From JAITMY01 sp031553765 (GTDB lineage Bacteria; Bacteroidota; Bacteroidia; Bacteroidales; UBA932), in contig JAVBKY010000002.1 in assembly GCA_031553765.1 (NCBI GenBank), forward strand, positions 124,001 to 188,000: DNA of 64,000 nucleotides. Reading direction: 5' to 3'. Positions 36,699 through 46,426 of the stretch are shown here, in pieces. Both the position numbers and the translations under genes were made by a program. Under the pieces are notes generated by a model that was not told the origin of the DNA, did not search any database, and saw only the letters and a program-made list of their open reading frames with translations. Position 1 is the stretch's first letter; every line of letters begins with the position of its first letter.

Positions 36699-39338
36699 AT
36701 GAAAAAGTTTTTCCTCCTACTCACCTTTACGGCAACATTGCAACTACATGCCAGCACTCAATCGGAGCTGTATAACTACCCCGTTGACATTCCCGATAAC
36801 GCTACCGAAGACGAGATAAGCAGCTACAGAGCATTAAAAGCGGCATACTATGCAAGCTTACCAAGTGCTAATTCTGCCTCTGCTGAGGCTTATGTAGCAA
36901 GTTTAAAGGCAGACTCTTGGAGCGCAGTACCCACAGGAAATATTACGCAGGCGCAGCTGGCGAATATTGCAAAAAATATTCGCGACCTTGCTCGCGCTGC
37001 CAATAAAGGGACCACGAGTGCACAATCGGCTCTTAACGAGCTGCTGAATGCGCTCACGCTTCGTGGCTACAAAGGAGTGGGTGGAATAAATTTTTCATTA
37101 GCCACAAACGATTACACCAGTTGCGTGGATATAGTACAAGGGTGCACCGAGGGAGCATCCATGTACAGCGGGTCACGCAAGAGCGACTGGCTGAATTTTA
37201 TCCGCCGCATTTGCGAGTTTGGGCAGGTATACAACCCCAACTACCTCACCGAGCTGAATACAGACTACATGTACAATGTAGCACCTAACTTATTTTACTA
37301 TCCATTTGTGGTGGATGAGGAAAATTTGGGCATACAGCACCTCAAAGCATGCAGCCGCTACATGAATCGTTTTGTAGAGCCTACCGACGGTAAAAATGAC
37401 GGGTTAAAAATTGACGGTACGGGCTTTCACCATGGCACACACTACCCCAACTATCTATACTGCTTCCAACGGTGGTTCATTATTGCCGAAAGATATCGTA
37501 ATACACCATTTCGCATTAGCGAAGGCGGCTTCCAAGGCATAAAATCGCACGTTATGTGCATGTACCTTACCGCAACAAAACCTACCGGTAGCTCATACAG
37601 CTACCTAGCCAACTCGCTATCGGGACGCAACCCCTACCTCAATGGTGGAATAGGGAATCAGGTATCGAAAGCGGACTTTGAAACGCTTTTGGAGTTGGGA
37701 AAAGACGTTACCGGTAATTACGATACCGATTTAGCCAAGGCTTACAACTACTTTTTTGACGTAAACAGCAGTACGTATAGCACAAGCAAAGCCGATTTGG
37801 ATGGATTTTATCAATTTAACTATAGTCCGGTGGGTGTGCTGCGTAAGGGTTCTTGGGTTGCCACTATGCGCGCACCTACCGTGAACTTTTTCGGCTCCGA
37901 AATGTACATTTCCGAAAATCGGTTCGGGGCGTACCAAAGTCATGGTTCACTCGAAATAATGTACAAGGGCGATGCAAAAGCATCGGGAATAGCTTCGGCA
38001 AGCGACTGTGGTGGCTGGGATTGGAATATAGTACCCGGAGCAACCGTTGTACTTTTTACCAAATGGACGGACATGATGCCAAATAAAAACACGACACAAC
38101 GTTGCGACCAGTACTCTGCAAAGAACTTTTCCGGCGCGCTCGCTGCCGAAAAAACCGGCATCTTTGCTACCGATTTTGAGCAAGGCAACGTATGGGGTTC
38201 CGGTCAATTTACATCCACTGCATTGAAGTTCAAGAAATCATATTTTGCCTTTGATAGCATTATTGTAGCACTTGGCAGCAACATCAGCTCCGGTGGCACA
38301 GTAACTAATACAGGTAATACGGTAACTAACTTGTTTCAAAACATAATTCATCCCGTTTCCGGTAGCTTTATACATAACGGCAGCACTATTAATACCACAC
38401 AAACTACCACTACCTCCAACAACACAGCGCCCAACTGGTTTGTTACTCCAGCCGGCACAGGCTACTTTGTTCCAAAGGGGCAGCCAGTAACATTTATATA
38501 TGGGTCGCAAACCACACCTAAGGAAACAGGTGCCGATGCGGCAAGTCCCACAGCCACAACCACCGCTGCAAAGGCATACCTCGACCACGGCAAAGTACCC
38601 ACAAGCGCTAAATACGAGTTTGTAGTATTGCCCGGAGCCACCGCTGCATCTATGACAACGCTGGCAAGTTCTATCGGTAATATGTATACCATTATACAGC
38701 AAGACAACAAGGCGCACATACTGAAAGTCGGCAAGCAAACCGGATACGCAGCCTTTGCCGCACTCACCGGACTTACGGGCAACGCCATCACAGCAATTGA
38801 CGCAGCATCGCTGGTTTCGTTAACCGAAAAACATACCGATACGCTGGCCTTGGCCGTTTCTATTCCCGACCTGACTTTTGACAGCAATGGTAACGCTATA
38901 GACAAAGCTGTTACAATTACCATGAATGGTTTTTGGTATAGCGATTACATTCCACAAAATGTAAAAATCCAACACATACAAGCAAACAACATTTGCAAAA
39001 TTACAATTACAGCACAAAAGGGACTCGGCACTTACATGACGCTCTACAAGTCATCGTATGTACCGCCTACAGGCATAAACGGAAGTCGCAGTAACTTAGA
39101 CGTAAAAGTTTATCCCAACCCCACGCACGATGTAGTAAGGGTATTGCTACCCAAAGTACCAAACAAGCCCGTTACAGTAAACGTGTATAACACCGAAGGG
39201 CAGCTGCAAAAGCGCGTAATCGGCATACCCGAACACAACGAAGTTGAGGTAGACTTGCGTTCGCTAAACACAGGCATTTACTACCTGCAAGTTAAAGTAG
39301 GCAAGGAATTGGCTACACCAAAAGTGCTGAAACAGTAA
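36699..39338 (+). CDS. PL8 chondroitin ABC-type lyase with T9SS sorting domain
   Basis: Exported lyase of 879 residues that cleaves uronic acid-containing glycosaminoglycans by beta-elimination. After a signal peptide comes the alpha-toroid, with DGTGFHHGTHYPNY matching the chondroitinase ABC active site (His245, Tyr252), SGRNPY (Arg310) and SEMY (Glu401): the complete His/Tyr/Arg/Glu set. RFGAYQSHGSLEIM and GGWDWNIVPGAT are further PL8 signatures. The N-terminal jelly-roll of full chondroitinase ABC is missing. The last 75 residues (KVYPNPTHDVVRVLLPK to YYLQVKVGKELATPK) are a T9SS sorting domain, so this is the secreted or surface-attached lyase. Chondroitin versus hyaluronan preference cannot be told from the sequence. 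Confidence 0.93.
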   Translation: MKKFFLLLTFTATLQLHASTQSELYNYPVDIPDNATEDEISSYRALKAAYYASLPSANSASAEAYVASLKADSWSAVPTGNITQAQLANIAKNIRDLARAANKGTTSAQSALNELLNALTLRGYKGVGGINFSLATNDYTSCVDIVQGCTEGASMYSGSRKSDWLNFIRRICEFGQVYNPNYLTELNTDYMYNVAPNLFYYPFVVDEENLGIQHLKACSRYMNRFVEPTDGKNDGLKIDGTGFHHGTHYPNYLYCFQRWFIIAERYRNTPFRISEGGFQGIKSHVMCMYLTATKPTGSSYSYLANSLSGRNPYLNGGIGNQVSKADFETLLELGKDVTGNYDTDLAKAYNYFFDVNSSTYSTSKADLDGFYQFNYSPVGVLRKGSWVATMRAPTVNFFGSEMYISENRFGAYQSHGSLEIMYKGDAKASGIASASDCGGWDWNIVPGATVVLFTKWTDMMPNKNTTQRCDQYSAKNFSGALAAEKTGIFATDFEQGNVWGSGQFTSTALKFKKSYFAFDSIIVALGSNISSGGTVTNTGNTVTNLFQNIIHPVSGSFIHNGSTINTTQTTTTSNNTAPNWFVTPAGTGYFVPKGQPVTFIYGSQTTPKETGADAASPTATTTAAKAYLDHGKVPTSAKYEFVVLPGATAASMTTLASSIGNMYTIIQQDNKAHILKVGKQTGYAAFAALTGLTGNAITAIDAASLVSLTEKHTDTLALAVSIPDLTFDSNGNAIDKAVTITMNGFWYSDYIPQNVKIQHIQANNICKITITAQKGLGTYMTLYKSSYVPPTGINGSRSNLDVKVYPNPTHDVVRVLLPKVPNKPVTVNVYNTEGQLQKRVIGIPEHNEVEVDLRSLNTGIYYLQVKVGKELATPKVLKQ

Positions 39339-39349
39339 AACATAAGCAC

Positions 39350-42300
39350 ATGAAAAGATTTTTTCTTACAGCAGCCATTTTCATTGCCGCTCTCGCAAAT
39401 TCTTTCTCGCAGCAAGAATTTACCCACCCTGATTTACTTTCGTGGGAGGATAACAACGTGTTGTTTACGCCATTGGGGAACTCCACGCTTACCATATCCG
39501 ACATGCACTACAAGCACGGGAAACACAGCTTGGCATGGACGTGGTCTGAGGACAACTCGAGCATTCAGCTCAACCGAAAAATAGTATGGACGCCCGACCC
39601 TACCAATGCCCCCGACCCGTCAACATACTCTTTTGTTTTTTGGCTTTACTCCGTACAAGCGCAACCCAACGCTACGCTACGCTTCGAGTTTTTAAAGAAT
39701 AACAAAGTATGCTCATGGTTCGACTACAAGTTGGACTTTGTAGGATGGCGTGGCGCGTGGGTTGCCTTTGAGCGCGACATGAAAGGCAAACCCGAACCCG
39801 ACATGGATGCGCTGCGCGTAACAACGCACGGCTCACAGTATGGCACGCTCTACTTCGACCTGACGATACCATCGTCGCTACAAGACTTACGCCAGCATAC
39901 CGCCGATACACAAGCCCCGTTCATCAACGCAGGGAGGGAAAGTCTTTGGCATGATAGCGAAAAATGCTCGCACTACGAGTTTGACGTACCGGTACTACCG
40001 CTTAGCGAAAGCGACAAAAGCGATATGGCGCAAGTAGAAAAACGCTTTTCCAATTTTTACTTAGAGGGTAGAAAGCCTGCCAACGTTGACTCGCTGCAAA
40101 AAAAGTTAGACACGTATGGCATACAGATTAACGTCGACGGCACATTACGAGGTAAGCCTATTTTCTTCTTACGCTGGGGCGAAACCTACTTTTCAATGGG
40201 GCACCCGCGCAACACTCGCATGTTTGCCAAAACCGTAGCCGATCTCGATGAAAGTAACCGCCTGCTGCTGCAAATGGCTATTACCTACAACCTTTCCGAC
40301 AACAAGGTCAATAAAGAGCGAGTAAAATCGATGTTCATGCTGCTCACACGCTACATGAAGGATCAAGGTTTTGTGTATGGCGCATCGCTAGGTAGCATTC
40401 ATCACCTAGGCTACTCCATGCGCGATTTCTATACCGCTTTTTTCCTCATGAAAAAGGAGTTATACAACGAAGGTTTAGGTAACGACATGCAGCGCGCCAT
40501 GGAGTGGTTCTCAAACGCTGCCGAAGTTAAGCATAACCCAACAATACCCGGCATAAGCATTGACCTTTTCAACACCATGCTCATGGGTCGATTGGCTGCC
40601 ATACTAATGCTTCCCGACAGCTCCGAGAAGGCAACCTACCTGCGCTGCTACACCCGCTGGCTTAACAATGGTTTTGCCATATCACCGGGGCTCGAGGCCA
40701 CCTTTAAAATCGACGGCACCGTATTCCACCACGCCAACAACTATCCGGCATACGCTCGCGATGGCATGCGTGGCGCAGTAGAAGGCGTATATATTTTATC
40801 AAGAACAAAATTTGCCGTATCGGAAGAGGCACACGCTACACTGAAAAAAGCATTGCTTACCATGCGCTTTTACTGTAACCTGCGCGACTGGCCTATTTCT
40901 ATGGCAGGCCGCCACCCCAAAGGTAGCGAGGGGTTACAGCCAAGTCAACTTGCGCTTTTAGCGTTGGCCGGCCCACCCGACAAAAAGCAAAGTATTGATA
41001 AGGAATTAGCGGCTGCCTATTTACGTTTAGTGCAAAGCCAACCAAGTAAATTCACAGCAATTTTCGAAGAAGATCGCATCAAACCCGAGTCCTCACCACA
41101 AGGTAACCAAACCCTACCCTACGCCAGCGTAATGACGCAGCGTCGCGGTGAGTGGGCCGCTACCGTGCGCGGGCATAACCGCTACCTGTGGGCCGCCGAA
41201 AGCTACGAAGGCGCCAACTGGTATGGTAGATACTTAGCACATGGCAACCTGCAAATTGTAGGTAACGGCACTCCCATTGGCAATGAAGCCTCAGGTTACC
41301 AACAAAAAGGTTGGGACTGGAATCACTGGTGGGGAACAACCGCCACCGTGCTACCTATTGAGCAGCTCAAGGCTAACATTATTAATGCCGACCCATTTTC
41401 AGGGTTTGAAGAAATGCTTTACTCCGACGAAGCTTTTGCCGGTCCTGTTTCCATTGAAGGAAAAAATGGAGCATACGCCATGAAGTTACACGAGCACGAC
41501 AAGTACAACGGAACATTACGCGCCCGCAAGTCGTACTTCTTTTTTGAGAACCGCATTATTTGCCTCGGCACAAACATTGAAAGTAAAATCACGGGGCATC
41601 CAACAGAAACAACGCTCTTCCAGGAGGTCATTCCACATGTTGGAAGCAGCATTACTATAGATAGAGCAAACATCAATGATTTTCCCTACAATTGGGAGGA
41701 CATAGGCAACCATTGGATAATGGATGCTCAGCACAATGCCTACTTTGTACGCAACGCCAATGTGTACGTGCGCCGCAGCCATCAGCAATCCTTTGATCAA
41801 GCTACAAACCAATCCACTGAGAATGACTTTACCGTGGCCGCCATATCGCACGGCAATGCGCCTACCAACGGAAAATACGAGTACGCCATAGTTATACAAC
41901 CAACGCAGGATGAGTTGAACTTATGGAGCAAAAATTTGAATACAAAAACAAACTCGCTTTACAAAGTTATTCGTCACGATAAGCAGGCGCATGTGGTGCG
42001 CGATGAAGCATCAAAAACAACAGGCTATGCAATATTTGAATCGGGAAACATTGCAAAAGGGAACCTGCTACTTTCCACCACCATCCCTTGCATGGCTATG
42101 GTAGTTGAGAAAGGCAAAAACGACATTACGCTCAGCATTGCCGACCCCGACCTACGTCTGTACGATGGCCCGTCGGATGAAGCATTCGATAAAGACGGCA
42201 AGCGCATTGAGCGCAGCATATACAGCCGCCCGTGGATTGGTAATGAATCAGGAATCTCGCATCCACGCATTACGCTGCAGGGAGATTGGAAGTTAACTCA

Positions 42301-42403
42301 TCCGTCGGAATATTGCAAAGTTATTTCATCAGATAGCAAAATTACAGTGCTGGAATTTACCTGCCAAAACGGATTATCACGCGAAGTACAGCTGAAGAAG
42401 TAA
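39350..42403 (+). CDS. PL8 chondroitin ABC-type lyase, full length with N-terminal jelly-roll
   Basis: Lyase of 1017 residues with signal peptide MKRFFLTAAIFIAALANSFS. Residues about 22-200 form the N-terminal lyase domain (LLSWEDNNVLFTPLGNSTLTISDMHYKHG), followed by the toroid and beta-sandwich. All four catalytic residues align with chondroitinase ABC: His461 and Tyr468 in FHHANNYPAY, Arg521 in AGRHPKGSEG, Glu617 in AAESYEG. GRYLAHGNLQIV and GYQQKGWDWNHWWGTTAT are close to the Proteus enzyme. No T9SS domain or lipobox is present, so it is probably periplasmic and acts on imported oligosaccharides, unlike its neighbour, which starts 12 bp upstream of this gene's ATG. Confidence 0.95.
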   Translation: MKRFFLTAAIFIAALANSFSQQEFTHPDLLSWEDNNVLFTPLGNSTLTISDMHYKHGKHSLAWTWSEDNSSIQLNRKIVWTPDPTNAPDPSTYSFVFWLYSVQAQPNATLRFEFLKNNKVCSWFDYKLDFVGWRGAWVAFERDMKGKPEPDMDALRVTTHGSQYGTLYFDLTIPSSLQDLRQHTADTQAPFINAGRESLWHDSEKCSHYEFDVPVLPLSESDKSDMAQVEKRFSNFYLEGRKPANVDSLQKKLDTYGIQINVDGTLRGKPIFFLRWGETYFSMGHPRNTRMFAKTVADLDESNRLLLQMAITYNLSDNKVNKERVKSMFMLLTRYMKDQGFVYGASLGSIHHLGYSMRDFYTAFFLMKKELYNEGLGNDMQRAMEWFSNAAEVKHNPTIPGISIDLFNTMLMGRLAAILMLPDSSEKATYLRCYTRWLNNGFAISPGLEATFKIDGTVFHHANNYPAYARDGMRGAVEGVYILSRTKFAVSEEAHATLKKALLTMRFYCNLRDWPISMAGRHPKGSEGLQPSQLALLALAGPPDKKQSIDKELAAAYLRLVQSQPSKFTAIFEEDRIKPESSPQGNQTLPYASVMTQRRGEWAATVRGHNRYLWAAESYEGANWYGRYLAHGNLQIVGNGTPIGNEASGYQQKGWDWNHWWGTTATVLPIEQLKANIINADPFSGFEEMLYSDEAFAGPVSIEGKNGAYAMKLHEHDKYNGTLRARKSYFFFENRIICLGTNIESKITGHPTETTLFQEVIPHVGSSITIDRANINDFPYNWEDIGNHWIMDAQHNAYFVRNANVYVRRSHQQSFDQATNQSTENDFTVAAISHGNAPTNGKYEYAIVIQPTQDELNLWSKNLNTKTNSLYKVIRHDKQAHVVRDEASKTTGYAIFESGNIAKGNLLLSTTIPCMAMVVEKGKNDITLSIADPDLRLYDGPSDEAFDKDGKRIERSIYSRPWIGNESGISHPRITLQGDWKLTHPSEYCKVISSDSKITVLEFTCQNGLSREVQLKK

Positions 42404-42421
42404 TACAGCATCATTTTTACC

Positions 42422-43552
42422 ATGAGATTTTTTAAAGCAAACATATTAGTCCATATGCTACTTTTTGCCTTCACCACCAATGCGCAAACATTGGATAATT
42501 TGGTAGAGCTGAAAGCAAAATCACACAATCCCATATTCAGCAAGTTGGACCAAGCATACCTTGCACCCGCCCTCGAAATGGATGGATACTGGGTATGGGG
42601 CAGCTCTGTTGTAAAAGACGAAAAAGGCAAATACCACATTTACGCCTCGCGCTTTCCAAAATCGCTCCCCTTTCACCCGGGCTGGATGCTAGCCTCCGAA
42701 ATAGTTCATGGCGTATCCGACTTACCGCAAGGTCCCTATCAATTTTTAGACGTGGCGCTACCGGCACGTGGCGCTCAATTCTGGGATGGTCGCTCTACGC
42801 ACAATCCCCGCATACTAACCCACAAAGGTAAGTATTACCTCATATACATGGGCTCCACACATCCTTTTGCCGACCCCACACATAACGAATTAACGCTTGA
42901 TAGCAAGTGGTGCACTGTAGCACGCAGTAACAAGCGCATAGGGCTGGCCATGTCCGATTCGCCACACGGCCCATGGCAGCGGTTAAATGAGCCTATACTC
43001 AAACCTCAACCTAATACTTTTTACAGTTTCCTAACCTCCAACCCATCGCCTACTATTCAGCAAGATGGTTCGGTAATGATGATGTTCAAGGGGCGCGCAT
43101 ATAAATCCGATAGTACCTACTCAAGCATGGCTATAGGTATGGCATACGCTCCGCAAGTTGAAGGGCCTTACAAAGTCCTCAACAGCGAGCAACCCATATT
43201 CAGCATAGAGGAGCAGGGCGAGGCAGAAGACCCATTTTTGTGGAAAGACAGTAACGGCTACCACGCCATTTTTAAGGGCCATGTAGCCAAATTCACAGGC
43301 GAGAGAGGCGGCGGAGTCATGGCGCACTCAAAAGACGGAGTACATTGGGTAATGGATAAAGCCCCCAAAGCATATTCGAAAACCATTGAATGGGAAAACG
43401 GAAAAGTAGCAAGACAAGGACAGCTGGAGCGACCATTTATTCTATTTGAAAATGGCGCGCCTGCATATATTTTCTTCGCCACCATGGATGGACCGGGTGA
43501 ATTTGAAAACGGCACACGCTCATGGAATATGGTAATACCTTTTAAGAAGTAG
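42422..43552 (+). CDS. Five-bladed beta-propeller glycoside hydrolase-like protein (GH43/GH117-like)
   Basis: 376 residues with a signal peptide ending near NAQT. The repeated blade pattern (KGKYHIYASRFP, KGKYYLIYMGSTHP, GSVMMMFKGRAYK, NGYHAIFKGHVAKF, GAPAYIFFATMDGPG) and acidic motifs such as RSTHNPRI, EAEDPFLW and QLERPFIL are those of GH43/GH32/GH117-type propellers. No exact family can be given. It sits between a lyase and the hexosamine kinase, where a classical chondroitin PUL needs no such enzyme. It may act on a fucosylated or otherwise branched glycosaminoglycan or on the linker region. The fold is clear; the substrate is unknown. Confidence 0.72.
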   Translation: MRFFKANILVHMLLFAFTTNAQTLDNLVELKAKSHNPIFSKLDQAYLAPALEMDGYWVWGSSVVKDEKGKYHIYASRFPKSLPFHPGWMLASEIVHGVSDLPQGPYQFLDVALPARGAQFWDGRSTHNPRILTHKGKYYLIYMGSTHPFADPTHNELTLDSKWCTVARSNKRIGLAMSDSPHGPWQRLNEPILKPQPNTFYSFLTSNPSPTIQQDGSVMMMFKGRAYKSDSTYSSMAIGMAYAPQVEGPYKVLNSEQPIFSIEEQGEAEDPFLWKDSNGYHAIFKGHVAKFTGERGGGVMAHSKDGVHWVMDKAPKAYSKTIEWENGKVARQGQLERPFILFENGAPAYIFFATMDGPGEFENGTRSWNMVIPFKK

Positions 43553-43571
43553 GAATAACAAAACGCAATCT

Positions 43572-44654
43572 ATGAATATGATGAAAAATATTATCAAGCA
43601 ATTCACCATTGAAGGAGTCGTGGAAGAGATACGTCCGCTTGGTGCCGGGCACATCAACGATTCATATTTTGTCCTTACCACCGGCACGAGCCCCAACTAC
43701 GTATTGCAACGTATCAACCACAGCATTTTTAAGGATGTGGATGCTTTACAAAATAATATACAGCGAGTAACGCAGCACATCCGTAAAAAATTAGTAGAAC
43801 AAGGCGAATCAGATATTGACCGTAAGGTGCTCACCCCAATTAAAACAAGTAACGGAACGCTATACCACCAAACACCCGAAGGTGAATATTGGCGAGTAAT
43901 GCTTCACATTAACAATAGCAAAAGCGTTGACGATATTTCGCCCGAATTAGCCCTTGTAGCAGGAGAAGCATTCGGTAACTTTCAGGCTATGCTGGCCGAC
44001 CTTCCACAGCCCCCATTAGTGGAAACCATACCAAACTTCCACAATATCGAGGTGCGACTTGAAGCCTTCCATGAGGCTACAAAGCAGGATTTAGCCAAGC
44101 GAGCAGAGGGCACAAAAGAATTAATTACGGAGTTGAAAAAACGAGCAGAGGAAATGTGCCGAGCAGAACAGCTGTACCGAGAGGGCAAGCTAACCAAGCG
44201 CATTAACCATTGCGACACCAAGGTTAACAACATACTATTTGATGAAAACAACAAGGTGCTTTGCGTGGTGGATTTGGACACCGTAATGCCGGGTTTCGTA
44301 TTATCGGATTTTGGTGATTTTATGCGCACCGGTGCCAACAATGGTAAGGAGGACGATGAGAATCTCGACAATGTATTTTTCCGCATGGATATTTTTGAAA
44401 CCTATGCCAAAGGATACCTGCAAACCGCGCGCGATTTCCTCACTCCCATCGAAGTAGAGTTACTGCCCTTTGGTGCAAAATTGCTCACCTACATGCAGGC
44501 AATTCGCTTCCTTACCGACTACCTCAACGGCGACACCTACTACAAAACTCGCTACCCCGAGCATAACCTGCAGCGCACCAAAGCACAGTTCAAGTTACTG
44601 CAGAGTATGGAGGAAAATTACACACAAATGTGCCAACTTATAGAAAGCCTATGA
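43572..44654 (+). CDS. nahK: N-acetylhexosamine 1-kinase (NahK-like)
   Basis: Cytoplasmic kinase of 360 residues from the aminoglycoside phosphotransferase superfamily. The glycine-rich nucleotide loop is GAGHINDSYFV, the catalytic loop HCDTKVNNILFD (Asp215) and the metal-binding motif VVDLDTVMPG (Asp234/Asp236). NahK converts GalNAc or GlcNAc to the 1-phosphate with ATP, which suits hexosamine released from chondroitin. It is followed by the CBM9-like gene with a 4-bp ATGA overlap, so translation is probably coupled. The start could be the ATG at 43572 or one of two nearby in-frame ATGs. Confidence 0.85.
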   Translation: MNMMKNIIKQFTIEGVVEEIRPLGAGHINDSYFVLTTGTSPNYVLQRINHSIFKDVDALQNNIQRVTQHIRKKLVEQGESDIDRKVLTPIKTSNGTLYHQTPEGEYWRVMLHINNSKSVDDISPELALVAGEAFGNFQAMLADLPQPPLVETIPNFHNIEVRLEAFHEATKQDLAKRAEGTKELITELKKRAEEMCRAEQLYREGKLTKRINHCDTKVNNILFDENNKVLCVVDLDTVMPGFVLSDFGDFMRTGANNGKEDDENLDNVFFRMDIFETYAKGYLQTARDFLTPIEVELLPFGAKLLTYMQAIRFLTDYLNGDTYYKTRYPEHNLQRTKAQFKLLQSMEENYTQMCQLIESL

Positions 44655-45400
44655 TACACGTTCCCTACATCAACCTACACATACACTCCATTTACGATGT
44701 GTCGGCTGCGTTAATCGCGCAACTACCATCCTACCCCATTGCATGCGCAAATTGGGAAGATTATCCCTACACGCCCAAGGTGGATGTAAAAATAGCACAC
44801 ACATCATCTCATCTGCTGCTACACTATGCCGTACAGGAAAAAAGTATTAGGGCCAAATACACCCAACCCAATACTGCGGTATGGACTGATTCTTGTGTTG
44901 AATTTTTTATCTCATTTGATAAAAAAACATACTACAACTTTGAGTTCAGCTGCATTGGAACACCCCTGTTACGCTACAACACGGCTCCGAATATTGGCGA
45001 ATTAGCACCGCTCCACATCACCAACAACATACTCACAAATAGTTCGTTGGGAGAAGAAGCCATAGAGTTGAAAAATGGAGATTTAGCATGGCAGCTCACG
45101 GTCGCCATTCCATACTCCTGTTTTTTTGCTCACAACATTCCCAACCTAAACGGGAAAAAAGCATATGCCAACTTTTATAAATGCGGAGATGAGCTGAATG
45201 AATCGCATTTTCTCTCCATGTTTCCCATTGACACAACGGCACCCGACTTTCACCGACCTCAAAACTTTGGAGAAATTGTATTTTTATCAAATCAAATATT
45301 CTATAGCTATGAAAAAGAATCACCTCTTAATATTTCTACTTTTAACGTTGACCCTCGCCAGCTGTCAGAAAACGCAGACATGTCGTGTACTACAGCTTAA
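44651..45400 (+). CDS. CBM9-like carbohydrate-binding protein, cytoplasmic
   Basis: Start chosen at 44651, where ATGA overlaps the kinase stop; the longer frame upstream has no support. The protein is a beta-sandwich of the CBM9-like family (VWTDSCVEFFISFDKKTYYNFEFSCIG, FHRPQNFGEIVF). It has no signal peptide. Homologues normally end right after the FGE(L/I)VF strand. Here the frame continues about 35 residues further, through the first 92 nt of the next gene in another frame. That tail is low in family likeness and may be a lost-stop extension. Function in the cytoplasm is unclear; a sugar-binding or chaperone-like role is possible. Confidence 0.78.
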   Translation: MIHVPYINLHIHSIYDVSAALIAQLPSYPIACANWEDYPYTPKVDVKIAHTSSHLLLHYAVQEKSIRAKYTQPNTAVWTDSCVEFFISFDKKTYYNFEFSCIGTPLLRYNTAPNIGELAPLHITNNILTNSSLGEEAIELKNGDLAWQLTVAIPYSCFFAHNIPNLNGKKAYANFYKCGDELNESHFLSMFPIDTTAPDFHRPQNFGEIVFLSNQIFYSYEKESPLNISTFNVDPRQLSENADMSCTTA

Positions 45401-46340
45401 CATTTGGCAGGAAGGCACCAAAGTAGAAGGCGGCTACAACGCCATTGTACAACAAATCATTGATTCGAAAGCCGACATTGTACTATTAAGCGAAGTACGC
45501 AACTACAACAGCACCCGCTTTTGCGATCGTATTGTAAAATCGCTTGCCGAAAAAGGAAAAACATTTTACTCATTTCACAGCTACGATAGCGGAATATTAT
45601 CACGCTACCCCATTATTGATAGCGTACATACCTTTCCGGAAAAAGGCGACCACGGAAGCATTCAAAAAGCCGTAGTACGTATTAACAATCACGAGATTGC
45701 AGCCTACTCAGCCCACCTCGACTACCTTAACTGTGCCTACTACATGGTGAAGGGATATGATGGCAACACTTGGGCAAAATACGATACCCCTTTTACTGAC
45801 GTAGATAGTATCTTAAAAGTAAACATGGCATCAGAGCGCGATGATGCCATTCACACCTTTTTGGCCTCAGCTGAGCAAGATAAAAAGGCCGGGCGAATTA
45901 TTATTCTTGGAGGTGATTTCAATGAACCCTCTCACCTTGATTGGATAGAAAGTACCGGCAACATGTTCGAACGTCAAGAACTTACCATTCCGTGGACTGT
46001 GAGTACCATACTCACCGAAGCCGGCTACACCGATGCTTACCGCCAAGCATACCCCGACCCCGTCACACATCCCGGTATCACCTACCCAGCCTACAACCCC
46101 GAGGCAACAATGAAAATGCTCACCTGGGCACCCGACTCTGACGAACGCGAGCGTATTGATTTTGTTTACTATTTACCATCTCCTCATCTCACATTAAATG
46201 AAATAACCATTTACGGACCGGCAAGTAGCGTCAGCCATAGCACTCAGGCACACGAAGACAGCAACGACCAGTTTGATATGGGTGAGGGCATTTGGCCAAG
46301 CGACCATAAGGGAATTTTGGCAACATTCAGCATCAAGTAA
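45309..46340 (+). CDS. Endonuclease/exonuclease/phosphatase-family lipoprotein
   Basis: Start at 45309, giving MKKNHLLIFLLLTLTLASC with lipobox Cys19; the longer frame from 45198 would bury this signal. The domain is DNase I-like: QLNIWQEG, IVLLSEVRNYN (catalytic Glu), YSAHLDYLN, GDFNEPS and the C-terminal SDHKGILA. Members hydrolyse phosphodiesters or phosphomonoesters in nucleic acids, phosphoinositides or sphingolipids; the substrate is unknown here. It is an odd member of a glycan array. It overlaps the preceding gene by 92 bp out of frame, so its translation is probably linked to that gene. Confidence 0.85.
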   Translation: MKKNHLLIFLLLTLTLASCQKTQTCRVLQLNIWQEGTKVEGGYNAIVQQIIDSKADIVLLSEVRNYNSTRFCDRIVKSLAEKGKTFYSFHSYDSGILSRYPIIDSVHTFPEKGDHGSIQKAVVRINNHEIAAYSAHLDYLNCAYYMVKGYDGNTWAKYDTPFTDVDSILKVNMASERDDAIHTFLASAEQDKKAGRIIILGGDFNEPSHLDWIESTGNMFERQELTIPWTVSTILTEAGYTDAYRQAYPDPVTHPGITYPAYNPEATMKMLTWAPDSDERERIDFVYYLPSPHLTLNEITIYGPASSVSHSTQAHEDSNDQFDMGEGIWPSDHKGILATFSIK

Positions 46341-46380
46341 AAACGAAAATCAGCTGCCGAACATACAATATTTATGCTTT

Positions 46381-46394
46381 TTGTAATTTTACAA
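46381..46394. promoter_or_regulatory. Small palindrome upstream of the sugar transporter gene
   Basis: TTGTAATTTTACAA (6-bp arms, 2-bp spacer) lies 33 bp before the MFS start, in the only gap over 80 bp in the second half of the array. It may be a regulator site or an internal promoter part; no -7 box is clear. Confidence 0.3.
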
Positions 46395-46426
46395 GTAATT
46401 TATTCAATCACAATATCCACCAAATT

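Noticed and set aside
38238..38738. 166-codon minus-strand frame in the first PL8 gene
   Set aside because: Cys-rich antisense shadow of a Thr/Ala-rich part of the lyase; no start signal.
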